Below are positions 1-5,597 of a stretch of 6,089 bases of DNA, in pieces. Source of the DNA: Cellvibrionales bacterium UBA5860 (GTDB lineage: Bacteria; Pseudomonadota; Gammaproteobacteria; Pseudomonadales; Porticoccaceae); contig DJFY01000066.1 of assembly GCA_002431545.1 (NCBI GenBank), positions 20,225-26,313 of the forward strand, given 5' to 3'. Below the pieces are notes generated by a model. The model was not told the DNA's origin. It saw only the letters and a list, made by a program, of their open reading frames with translations, and made no database searches. The stretch's first letter is position 1. Each line of letters begins with the position of its first letter. Position numbers and translations under genes: made by a program.

Positions 1-108
1 GCCGCCTTTGTCGACGCCTATAACGGTATGGTTCGCGCACTACGCAACTACGAAGCACAGGAAGTGAAAGGCGGCCTGGGTCGAGGCGGCGCCCTGAAAG
101 TCAACTAA
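1..108 (+). CDS. C-terminal fragment of an unidentified protein
   Basis: The frame is open from base 1 and ends at a TAA at 106-108, giving the last 35 residues of a gene that begins outside the window. The tail contains AFVDAYNGMVRALRNYEAQ and then a glycine-rich GGLGRGGALKVN end. Reality is supported by the intrinsic terminator that starts only seven bases after the stop. I do not recognise the family with confidence. The helix ending in an aromatic/Gln-rich segment before a Gly-rich tail faintly recalls C-termini of CsgG/HfaB-type outer-membrane lipoproteins, but that is recall without alignment. It is a separate transcription unit from cysH. Confidence 0.6.
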   Translation, partial: AAFVDAYNGMVRALRNYEAQEVKGGLGRGGALKVN

Positions 109-114
109 AATCAA

Positions 115-159
115 CGCAAGGATCCCGGGCAGCATAACCGCCTGGGATTCCGCGTTTTT
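115..159 (+). terminator. Intrinsic terminator of the upstream gene
   Basis: The arms GGATCCCGGGC (120-130) and GCCTGGGATTC (140-150) pair over 11 positions, with two G-U wobbles, around a 9-base loop. CGC at 115-117 can extend the stem by pairing with GCG at 152-154. Five T's follow immediately at 155-159. This is a standard factor-independent terminator just after the stop at 108. Confidence 0.8.
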
Positions 160-281
160 CGTACCGCCGCCCCGGCAGCCGGCTGCTACACCGCACTGCT
201 CAGATAATGGGCATTGCGTGAACTTTTGTACCGCCAGCAATAACAGGCAGTGCAAATCAATGCCAAATTGAGACCCCTGAA

Positions 282-298
282 ACACTATCAGCTAGTGT
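282..298. repeat. Inverted repeat ACACTA-N5-TAGTGT
   Basis: The six-base arms ACACTA (282-287) and TAGTGT (293-298) are perfect reverse complements around TCAGC. The size and spacing suit either a dimeric-regulator half-site pair or a weak hairpin. It lies about 170 bases upstream of cysH. Function is unproven. Confidence 0.35.
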
Positions 299-317
299 CT
301 GGATACCGCCATACATG

Positions 318-329
318 CACACGCGTGTG
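318..329. repeat. Perfect 12-base palindrome CACACGCGTGTG
   Basis: CACACGCGTGTG is its own reverse complement and stands in otherwise AT-leaning non-coding DNA about 140 bases upstream of cysH. Such alternating purine-pyrimidine palindromes can be operator sites or chance. No known regulator motif is claimed. Confidence 0.35.
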
Positions 330-362
330 TGAGAAACCATCGAAAACGGCACCAAAACACCC

Positions 363-404
363 CGTTTATATTCGAAATAAGCATATTTAAAACCGTTATT
401 TTAC
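363..404 (+). promoter_or_regulatory. AT-rich putative promoter / CysB-type control region of cysH
   Basis: This is the most AT-rich stretch of the window. It contains TATATT (368-373) and the run AATAAGCATATTTAAAAC followed by CGTTATTTTAC. It ends about 65 bases before the cysH start. In gammaproteobacteria, cysteine-assimilation genes are typically activated by the LysR-type regulator CysB binding AT-rich, weakly conserved sites next to the promoter, and this block has the right place and composition. No clear -35/-10 pair could be fixed, so the assignment is inference. Confidence 0.35.
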
Positions 405-469
405 ACCGCAGACCACTGCCGCTTTAATGCCTCGCTCAAACTACTCGAAGAATAGAGCCGGGGCTGTTG

Positions 470-1168
470 ATGAATCTCGCGGTAGATCAATTTTCCAAAC
501 CGAGCGGTGTGTCCAGGACCAAACGCAACGCCGCATCCCTGTCGCAAGCCCCATTTGACCTGGCCGAGTTCAATCGCGCTCTGGTTGACGCCGCGCCGAT
601 CGATATCATCCAAAAATCCCTGGACCACTTCGAACGGCCGGTATTGAGCACCAGCTTTTCAGCCTACTCCGCGGCATTGCTGCACATGGTCCACACTGTG
701 CGGCCTGACATCACCGTACTGTGGTGCGACACCGGGTTTAACACCCCGGCGACCTATCGTTTCGCTGAGCAGTTAATCGATCTGTTCGATCTGAACATTA
801 AAATTTTCGTGCCCCAGGTTTCCGCGGCTCGCCTCGAAGCGCAATATAACGGCGTCCCTCAGCCTGGCACCGAAGCACACGACGACTTTACCCAAACAGT
901 GAAATTGGAACCTTTTGCGCGCGCTTTTGAAGCATTAACCCCCGACCTGTGGATTACCGGTATCCGCCGGGAAGAAACCGAGTACCGCAAAAGCCAGGAT
1001 ATCTTCACCTGGGACAGCAAGCGCGCCGTCACCAAGCTCGCGCCCACTTTTCACCTGTCCAGCCTCGAACTGGTGGATTACCTCCAGCGCCACGATCTGC
1101 CCTCGGAGCCAGACTACAACGACCCCACCAAGCCCGAGGACAACCTCGAGTGCGGTCTGCATTATTAG
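470..1168 (+). CDS. cysH: Phosphoadenosine (or adenosine) phosphosulfate reductase, CysH family
   Basis: This cytoplasmic enzyme of assimilatory sulfate reduction reduces PAPS (or APS) to sulfite with thioredoxin or glutaredoxin as electron donor. The 232-residue product carries the family marks in order: a pyrophosphate-binding STSF loop at 60-63 with SAALLHM after it, WCDTGF at 85-90, GIRR at 164-167 and a C-terminal ECGLHY with the catalytic Cys228. The CC...CxxC cysteines of iron-sulfur APS reductases are absent; the only other cysteine is Cys86. This favours the PAPS-type enzyme. The usual GY-SIG-x-x-x-T segment before the catalytic Cys is replaced by a shorter YNDPTKPEDNLE stretch, so it belongs to a divergent subfamily. 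ATG 470 is chosen over the adjacent TTG at 467. The ribosome binding site is weak (AGAG or GGGG upstream). It is monocistronic, closed by the terminator at 1310-1342. No cysI or cysDN is visible. Confidence 0.9.
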   Translation: MNLAVDQFSKPSGVSRTKRNAASLSQAPFDLAEFNRALVDAAPIDIIQKSLDHFERPVLSTSFSAYSAALLHMVHTVRPDITVLWCDTGFNTPATYRFAEQLIDLFDLNIKIFVPQVSAARLEAQYNGVPQPGTEAHDDFTQTVKLEPFARAFEALTPDLWITGIRREETEYRKSQDIFTWDSKRAVTKLAPTFHLSSLELVDYLQRHDLPSEPDYNDPTKPEDNLECGLHY

Positions 1169-1309
1169 GACCTGTTATCACTTATTGGCTTACCGCCTCA
1201 AGTCGCGGTCCATTGTATGAGCCGAACTTTCAGATAGAGCCCGAATAGCGTCCGGATCCAGACTGAGCGGGCCAGACGCCGACAGGCCACACCCAATACC
1301 TAATCGGAT

Positions 1310-1342
1310 AATAAAAAACCCGCAGCAAGCGGGTTTTTTATT
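1310..1342. terminator. Bidirectional terminator shared by cysH and the convergent gene
   Basis: AATAAAAAACCCGC (1310-1323) and GCGGGTTTTTTATT (1329-1342) are perfect 14-base inverted repeats around AGCAA. Read on + it gives a GC stem followed by six T's for cysH. Read on - it does the same for the luciferase-like gene ending at 1426. It lies about 140 bases after the cysH stop and 84 bases beyond the minus-strand stop. The cysH 3' region 1169-1309 shows no other gene. Confidence 0.92.
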
Positions 1343-1425
1343 GCCTTACGTCAATACCAGCGCAGAACCGGCTCTATACAGGACAGCCAGTAACACTGCG
1401 GTCAGCGGCGCGAAACACAAACGAA

Positions 1426-2523
1426 TCAGGCGCTGGCCTTTTTCGCCCCGGGTTCACAGGACCACCGGTGAAGTTCCGGCAGAACCTCGGCGGCAAACAG
1501 ACGCATACTCTTTTCTGCCTCGTCAAAAGGCATACCGCCAAAGCTAAAGCTGACGTTGAGGTTCATAGGCCCGGCCATATCGCGAATCCGGTGGATCTTG
1601 TCGAGTATCTGCTGGGGCGTACCGTGAACCTGGTTGTTGGTGAATAACTCCGTGACCGACTCTCGACCCCGGTCACGCATGATCTCGGCACTCTTTGCGT
1701 AGTAGTTGTACACTTTTTTATCGCCGAAATGCGTACCGTCCATCTCGTAGTGGTCGAGCGCGGAAATCCAGTATTCATGCATGTAATTCAGCGCGTTTTC
1801 CTCGGCACGGCCTGCATCCTCGTCGCACACGCAGAAAATATTGGCAACAATCGGCGGCGGTTCCTTGCCCTGGGATTTCCTGTACCGGGCACGATAACGC
1901 TCCACGTCCTTGGCGCGACTCTCCCAGGGGGATATGGCGAATATCATCATGGTCGCGCCCAGGTCGGCAACCACATCAGCGGAGTCAGGCGACTGGCAGG
2001 CCATGTACAACCGGTCTTTGAACGATTTGAAAGGCCGAGGTCGCAGTTCCCGTCGCTCCTGCTTGAAGTATTTACCGTCGTACTCGATAAAGCCGGTTTC
2101 CAGGCCCTGTAGAATAATTTCTGCAGATTCGTCAAAACGGTCGCGGGATTCCTCCATCGGAATACCGAAGCCATCGTACTCTACCCTGCCAATTCCCCGG
2201 CCAAAGCCCATCAACGCACGACCGTTAGACAAATTGTCGAGCATCGACATCTCGACCGCGATACGGCCGGGGTCTTTATGCCAGGGCAGTATCAACACAG
2301 CCGTGCCCAGGCCAATACGCTCGGTCCGGCCCGCCATGTAGGCGAGCAACTCGGTAACACTTGGACACATGGTGTAGTCGGTGAAGTGGTGCTCCACCGT
2401 CCAGATGGACTCGAAGCCCAACGGCTCCGCCATCTCTGCCATGCGCAGCTCGGCCTTGTACACCTCCCGGTCCGACAGCTGCCGGTTGGGATTCTGCATG
2501 ATCGCGGCGTATCCGACGTGCAT
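1426..2523 (-). CDS. LLM-class (luciferase-like) flavin-dependent monooxygenase, first copy
   Basis: The predicted product is a 365-residue cytoplasmic TIM-barrel oxidoreductase of the bacterial luciferase family, which uses reduced FMN and O2 to oxidise an unknown organic substrate. Visible family marks are an N-terminal beta strand (HVGYAAI), GFESIWTVEHHF with the EHHF motif at 44-47 (the LuxA His44 region), IGLGTAVLILP at 70-80, LDNLSNGRALMGFGRG at 95-110, and HGTPQQILDKI near the C-terminus. Length is normal for the family. The start has a good ribosome binding site: AAGGAG (plus-strand CTCCTT at 2531-2536) seven bases before the ATG. A second in-frame ATG at codon 9 is less likely. A separate flavin reductase would normally supply FMNH2, and none is in the window. 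The gene is transcribed alone on the minus strand, divergent from msrA. Substrate cannot be told: the family covers aldehydes, sulfonates, sulfones and xenobiotics. Confidence 0.9.
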   Translation of the reverse strand: MHVGYAAIMQNPNRQLSDREVYKAELRMAEMAEPLGFESIWTVEHHFTDYTMCPSVTELLAYMAGRTERIGLGTAVLILPWHKDPGRIAVEMSMLDNLSNGRALMGFGRGIGRVEYDGFGIPMEESRDRFDESAEIILQGLETGFIEYDGKYFKQERRELRPRPFKSFKDRLYMACQSPDSADVVADLGATMMIFAISPWESRAKDVERYRARYRKSQGKEPPPIVANIFCVCDEDAGRAEENALNYMHEYWISALDHYEMDGTHFGDKKVYNYYAKSAEIMRDRGRESVTELFTNNQVHGTPQQILDKIHRIRDMAGPMNLNVSFSFGGMPFDEAEKSMRLFAAEVLPELHRWSCEPGAKKASA

Positions 2524-2676
2524 GAGGGTTCTCCTTGGTCATTTGTCCGAATATTGAGATGATCTGATTCATACAACACGGCGCCGCCCAATTCCAGATG
2601 TTCAGCCGACGGAACGGCGCTCGGTTGCGCCCCGCAGGCAGGGGGGAGCACAATGGCATTCCGGGAGCGTCGTGCC

Positions 2677-2701
2677 CGGCACGCCCGTGCCGTGGTCACG
2701 G
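2677..2701. repeat. Two overlapping inverted repeats upstream of msrA
   Basis: CGGCACG-CC-CGTGCCG (2677-2692) is a perfect seven-base-arm repeat. Overlapping it, CCGTG-GT-CACGG (2690-2701) has five-base arms. They sit 33-57 bases before the msrA start, in the 210-base divergent gap, and could form alternative hairpins in the msrA leader or bind a regulator. High local GC makes chance possible. No clear sigma70 promoter was found in 2524-2733 on either strand. Confidence 0.35.
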
Positions 2702-2733
2702 CGCCAGGGAATCTCATCAGCGGGAGGACGGCA

Positions 2734-3210
2734 ATGACCGACAAGGCAATCTTTGCAGCAGGGTGTTTCTGGGGCGTGGAGGAGACTTTTCGTAAGGTTC
2801 CCGGTGTCACAGGGACCGCCGTGGGCTACAGCGGCGGCAAGACCGACGAGCCCACCTACGAGGCGGTGTGCAGCGGCCGTACCGGCCATGCGGAGGTGGT
2901 GCAGGTGGAATTCGATCCGGAGCGGGTGTCCTACCATGAACTGCTGACGGTGTTCTGGCAGTTGCACGACCCTACCCAGGTCAACCGGCAGGGGCCCGAC
3001 GTGGGCACCCAGTACCGCACGGCCATCTTCTATCTGAATCCTGAACAGGAGTCCGCCGCCCGCGCGGCAAAGGAGGCGCTGGACGCCTCGGGCAGGTTGC
3101 GCGCACCGGTAGCCACGGAGATCACTCCCGCCACCACGTTCTGGCCGGCGGAAGAGTATCACCAGCGTTATATCGAGAAGCGCACGCGGCAGGTGCTTAG
3201 TTTCTCCTGA
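2734..3210 (+). CDS. msrA: Peptide methionine sulfoxide reductase A
   Basis: MsrA reduces methionine-S-sulfoxide, free or in oxidised proteins, back to methionine in the cytoplasm, normally recycled by thioredoxin. The 158-residue product begins with the signature AAGCFWGVEETF (catalytic Cys11). It then has VGYSGG at 30-35, the EAVCSGRTGHAEVV block (Cys46, His52, Glu54), the HDPTQVNRQGPDVGTQYRT substrate-pocket segment, and EEYHQRY near the end. The start is ATG 2734, with GGGAGG (2722-2727) seven bits upstream; an in-frame ATG at 2653 would add 27 Arg/Ala-rich residues that are not part of the fold. Cys11 and Cys46 are the only cysteines. The C-terminal resolving cysteines of the long E. coli-type enzyme are missing, so Cys46 or an external thiol must regenerate Cys11. 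It is the first gene of a co-directional group. Confidence 0.95.
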   Translation: MTDKAIFAAGCFWGVEETFRKVPGVTGTAVGYSGGKTDEPTYEAVCSGRTGHAEVVQVEFDPERVSYHELLTVFWQLHDPTQVNRQGPDVGTQYRTAIFYLNPEQESAARAAKEALDASGRLRAPVATEITPATTFWPAEEYHQRYIEKRTRQVLSFS

Positions 3211-3234
3211 GCGCGCAAGAGAAGGGCGGCGCGG

Positions 3235-3248
3235 GGGGCTTCGGTCCC
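3235..3248 (+). other. UUCG-tetraloop hairpin after msrA
   Basis: GGGGC (3235-3239) pairs with GTCCC (3244-3248, one G-U) around TTCG, giving a C(UUCG)G-closed stem that is unusually stable in RNA. It lies 24 bases after the msrA stop. There is no T-run behind it, so it is more likely an mRNA 3'-end protector or pause site than a full intrinsic terminator. Confidence 0.4.
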
Positions 3249-3249
3249 A

Positions 3250-3279
3250 TTGGCCTCGCCACCGGGCTTATGCTATGCA
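3250..3279 (+). promoter_or_regulatory. Possible sigma70 promoter for the second monooxygenase gene
   Basis: TTGGCC (3250-3255) could be a -35 box, with TATGCA (3274-3279) as a -10 box after an 18-base spacer; the overlapping TATGCT is too close to the -35. The match to consensus is partial. It sits right behind the msrA 3' hairpin and 69 bases before the next start, which suits an independent promoter. Confidence 0.25.
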
Positions 3280-3347
3280 GGCACGAGAACGACACGGGGG
3301 AACGGAAAGATCATAGGCGCGCACCACGCACCAGGCAGGGGTAATCC

Positions 3348-4580
3348 ATGAAATTCGGCATTTTCTACGAACACCAGATTCCTCGTCCCTGGGACGAGAT
3401 GAGCGAGCACCGCATCTTCAACGAGTCGCTGGAGCAGATCGAGCTGGCGGACAGCCTGGGCTACAATTATGCCTGGGAGGTGGAGCACCACTTTCTGGAG
3501 GAATACTCCCACTCCGCGGCGCCGGAGGTGTTTTTGGGGGCGGCATCCCAGCGCACCAAGAACATTCGCCTGGGCCATGGCATCATCCAGTTGCCGACCA
3601 ACCACCCCATCCGCGTCGCCGAGCGGGTGTCCACGCTGGACCTGCTGAGCGACGGGCGCGTGGAACTGGGCCTGGGCGAAGGGGCGGGGCCGACGGAGCT
3701 GCACCCCTTCGGGGCCCGTGTGCGCGAGAAGCGGGACAAGTGGCTGGAGGCCGTGCGGGCGCTGATACCCTGTTTCACCGAGTCCTCGGTGGAGTTCCAT
3801 GGGGAGTATTTCGACTGGCCCCTGCGAAACGTGATTCCCAAGCCGTACCAGAAGCCCCATCCGCCCCTGTGGGTGGCGTGCTCCAACATCCGCACCATCG
3901 CCGACGCGGGAAGGTGGGGCATGGGCGCGCTGGGGTTTCAGTTCGTCACGCCCGATGCCGCGCGGGCCTGGGTGAACAAGTACTACATCAACATCACCAA
4001 GAACCTGGAGCGGGTGACGGACTATCCGATCAACCCCAACATCGCCATGGTCAGCGGCTTCATGTGCTGCGACACCGACGAGGAGGCCCAGGAGAAGGCG
4101 GCCGGCTGGACATTCTTCATCTTCTGCCTCAGCGAGTATGGCCGCAACGGCATCGCCGCCCCAGGCGAGGGAAACATGTGGAAGAAGTATCAGGACTGGC
4201 GCCACACCGAGCAGGCCCAGAAGGCGCTGAAGAGCGGGTTGATCGGTTCGCCCGAGACCATCCGCAACCAGTTGCGCCAGTATGCGGACGCCAATGTGGA
4301 CCAGGTGATTCTGCTCAACCAGGCTGGCCAGGCCAGCCATGCCGACATCTGCGCCAGCCTGGAACTGTTTGCCAAGGAGGTCATGCCGGAATTCCAGGCG
4401 CGCCAGGGTGAGCAGGATGCCTGGAAGGCCGATGTGCTGTCCGGCAAGATCGAATTGGAGGATCTGGATACGGGCAGCCACAAGGTGTACACCCACCAGA
4501 ACGAGGACATCGTCCGCTACACGGCTGATGAGCTGCGGCAGATGATGGAGGACAAGGAGCGGGCAGCAGGTGGCAACTAG
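3348..4580 (+). CDS. LLM-class (luciferase-like) flavin-dependent monooxygenase, second copy
   Basis: The 410-residue product is a second bacterial-luciferase-family TIM-barrel enzyme expected to oxidise an organic substrate with FMNH2 and O2. It shows MKFGIFYEHQIPRPW at the N-terminus, YAWEVEHHF with the EHHF motif at 46-49, IRLGHGIIQLPTNHPIRVAE at 73-92, LDLLSDGRVELGLGEG at 97-112, and IGSPETIRNQL from residue 299. It is longer than the first copy and ends in a roughly 50-residue charged, probably helical tail after the barrel, finishing in DELRQMMEDKERAAGGN. The two copies share only scattered family motifs, so they are not a recent duplication. ATG 3348 has AGGGG at 3337-3341, six bases upstream. 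It follows msrA by 137 bases and precedes the thioesterase by 185. The substrate is unknown and no flavin reductase partner is visible. A long minus-strand open frame opposite it is a codon-bias shadow. Confidence 0.92.
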   Translation: MKFGIFYEHQIPRPWDEMSEHRIFNESLEQIELADSLGYNYAWEVEHHFLEEYSHSAAPEVFLGAASQRTKNIRLGHGIIQLPTNHPIRVAERVSTLDLLSDGRVELGLGEGAGPTELHPFGARVREKRDKWLEAVRALIPCFTESSVEFHGEYFDWPLRNVIPKPYQKPHPPLWVACSNIRTIADAGRWGMGALGFQFVTPDAARAWVNKYYINITKNLERVTDYPINPNIAMVSGFMCCDTDEEAQEKAAGWTFFIFCLSEYGRNGIAAPGEGNMWKKYQDWRHTEQAQKALKSGLIGSPETIRNQLRQYADANVDQVILLNQAGQASHADICASLELFAKEVMPEFQARQGEQDAWKADVLSGKIELEDLDTGSHKVYTHQNEDIVRYTADELRQMMEDKERAAGGN

Positions 4581-4697
4581 GCTGTGTCTGAAAAGTGGGT
4601 CTTCGGTAATCGGCTGATTTAGCTGGGCCTGGCAGGTGTCTTCAGCCCTTGCCTGGTCCGACCGTACTCCTGTCCGGAAATGCTCCCCCGTGCTCTG

Positions 4698-4731
4698 CCC
4701 GTTTCCCCGCAAGGGGATGCGGGACTCTTTT
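4698..4731 (+). terminator. Hairpin with GCAA tetraloop and short T-run before the thioesterase gene
   Basis: CCCG (4698-4701) pairs with CGGG (4720-4723), and TCCCC (4704-4708) pairs with GGGGA (4713-4717) around a GNRA-type GCAA loop. A 2x2 internal loop separates the two stems. CTCTTTT follows (4725-4731). This could end or attenuate the monooxygenase transcript. Only 34 bases remain before the thioesterase ATG, too few for a full new promoter, so partial read-through (attenuation) or an mRNA stability role is more likely than full termination. Confidence 0.45.
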
Positions 4732-4765
4732 CGTGAGGCCAGCCCACACCACCACAGGAGACTCC

Positions 4766-5161
4766 ATGGCAAGGGAGGGTGGGCGCGATGCCCCCAATCC
4801 GTTCATCGATCACCTGGGCCTGGAAATCGTGGAGGCGACGCAAGGCGTGTGCCGCGCTCGCCTGCCAGTGGGTGGGCACCTCTTCAACCGCTATCGCGTG
4901 GCCCATGGCGGGGCACTGTTCACCATGGTCGACGGCACCATGAGCGAAGCCCTGTTATCTCTGCTGGGGGCGGGCGACGACTGTCGTACCATCGAGAATA
5001 AGATCAACTATGTGCGCCCCGTAGGTGGCGGTGCCGTGACCTGCGAGGCCCGCGTGCTGCACTGCGGTCGCACCACCGCCGTGGTGGAGGCCACCATCAT
5101 GCAGCATGACAAGGTCGTCGCCGTGGCCCAGGGCTCCTACGCCGTGCAGCGGGATGGCTGA
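4766..5161 (+). CDS. PaaI-family hotdog-fold thioesterase
   Basis: A 131-residue single hotdog domain, expected to hydrolyse acyl-CoA (often aromatic or medium-chain) thioesters in the cytoplasm as a dimer or tetramer. Family marks are NPFIDHLGLEIVE at 11-23, a GHLFN turn, then VAHGGALFTMVDGTM at 45-59, containing the HGG motif (47-49) and the catalytic-type acidic residue Asp56. NKINYVRPV and a VVEATIMQ strand follow. Length is typical (about 130-150). ATG 4766 is set by AGGAG at 4756-4760, five bases upstream; the longer in-frame opening from 4649 lacks a site and adds a Cys/Pro-rich stretch foreign to the fold. The VOC gene follows after 78 bases. The substrate cannot be named. Neighbouring phenylacetate genes are absent, so a paa role is not implied. 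Confidence 0.88.
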   Translation: MAREGGRDAPNPFIDHLGLEIVEATQGVCRARLPVGGHLFNRYRVAHGGALFTMVDGTMSEALLSLLGAGDDCRTIENKINYVRPVGGGAVTCEARVLHCGRTTAVVEATIMQHDKVVAVAQGSYAVQRDG

Positions 5162-5239
5162 GTGCAGACCATCGAGTCCTGGTGGCCCGCGCCGGTTCGG
5201 CGTGCCGCCCGGTGCCGGCGCCAGCCGGGGAGAACCGCA

Positions 5240-5590
5240 ATGGCCGTGAACAAATTGCAGAATGCCTACTACGTCACGCGGGACATGAACCGCGCCGTGG
5301 CATTCTATCAGCAGGCGCTGGGGCTGACCATGAAGTTCCAGGACGGCGAGCAGTGGGCCCAGTTCGACGCCGGCGGCGTGAACTTTTCCCTCAGTTCGCC
5401 GGAAGAAGGTGGCGCCGCGAATGGCGGTGCGGTAGTGATCTTCGAGGTGGACGACATGGCCGACGTCGCCGAGCGGCTTGCCCGTGCGGGCGCGGAGATC
5501 GTGGCGCAACGGGACATGGGTGGGCACGGCAAGAGTCTCTCCTTCCGCGATCCCGACGGCAATGTGGTGCAGCTCTTCCAGCGCGCATAG
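5240..5590 (+). CDS. VOC-family (glyoxalase/bleomycin-resistance fold) protein lacking the usual metal ligands
   Basis: A 116-residue single vicinal-oxygen-chelate module pair: N-terminal half with YYVTRDMNRAVAFYQQALGL (10-29), and C-terminal half with VVIFEVDDMADVAERLARAGAEIV and then FRDPDGNVVQLFQ (102-114). The family covers glyoxalase I, ring-cleaving dioxygenases, epimerases, fosfomycin-resistance enzymes and drug-binding proteins. Compared with the common HVxLxVxD...HIAFxV...DPDGNxxEL pattern, the first His position is Asn8, the mid His position is Val and the final Glu position is Gln111. A metal-dependent enzyme is therefore unlikely, and a metal-free binding protein of the bleomycin-resistance type is more plausible. 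ATG 5240 has GGGGAGA (5227-5233) six bases upstream; the GTG at 5162 would add a Pro/Arg-rich leader. It follows the thioesterase closely and precedes the DUF523 gene by 50 bases. Confidence 0.85.
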   Translation: MAVNKLQNAYYVTRDMNRAVAFYQQALGLTMKFQDGEQWAQFDAGGVNFSLSSPEEGGAANGGAVVIFEVDDMADVAERLARAGAEIVAQRDMGGHGKSLSFRDPDGNVVQLFQRA

Positions 5591-5597
5591 GCAGTTG

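Larger units (their letters stand above)
160..469. other. Non-coding region upstream of cysH
   Basis: About 310 bases lie between the terminator and the cysH start, and no plausible gene is seen on either strand. The open frames here have no ribosome binding site and no recognisable protein. The stretch holds a small inverted repeat (282-298), a 12-base perfect palindrome (318-329) and an AT-rich block (363-404), so it is best read as the cysH promoter and control region. Confidence 0.6.

Noticed and set aside
467..469. TTG start for cysH
   Set aside because: It is adjacent to an ATG in the same frame, and ATG is the stronger initiator; the difference is one residue.
1226..1241. ACTTTCAGATAGAGCC as the partner end of the insertion-sequence-like stretch at 4581
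   Set aside because: The match to the reverse complement needs a gap and mismatches, and the 3.3 kb between holds host genes without a transposase.
2653..2733. Upstream ATG extension of msrA by 27 residues
   Set aside because: It is Arg/Ala-rich, has no family match, and no better ribosome binding site than GGGAGG before ATG 2734, which starts right at the conserved fold.
4649..4765. N-terminal extension of the thioesterase
   Set aside because: There is no ribosome binding site, it would run through the 4698-4731 hairpin, and the AGGAG-preceded ATG at 4766 fits the family length.
3273..4772. A 499-residue open frame on the minus strand opposite the second monooxygenase
   Set aside because: It is an antisense shadow produced by GC-rich codon bias. 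Its translation has no recognisable family and is His/Leu/Gly-rich, while the + strand carries clear LLM motifs and a ribosome binding site.
5162..5239. GTG start of the VOC gene directly after the thioesterase stop
   Set aside because: The added 26 residues are Arg/Pro-rich and outside the VOC fold; GGGGAGA before ATG 5240 decides the start.
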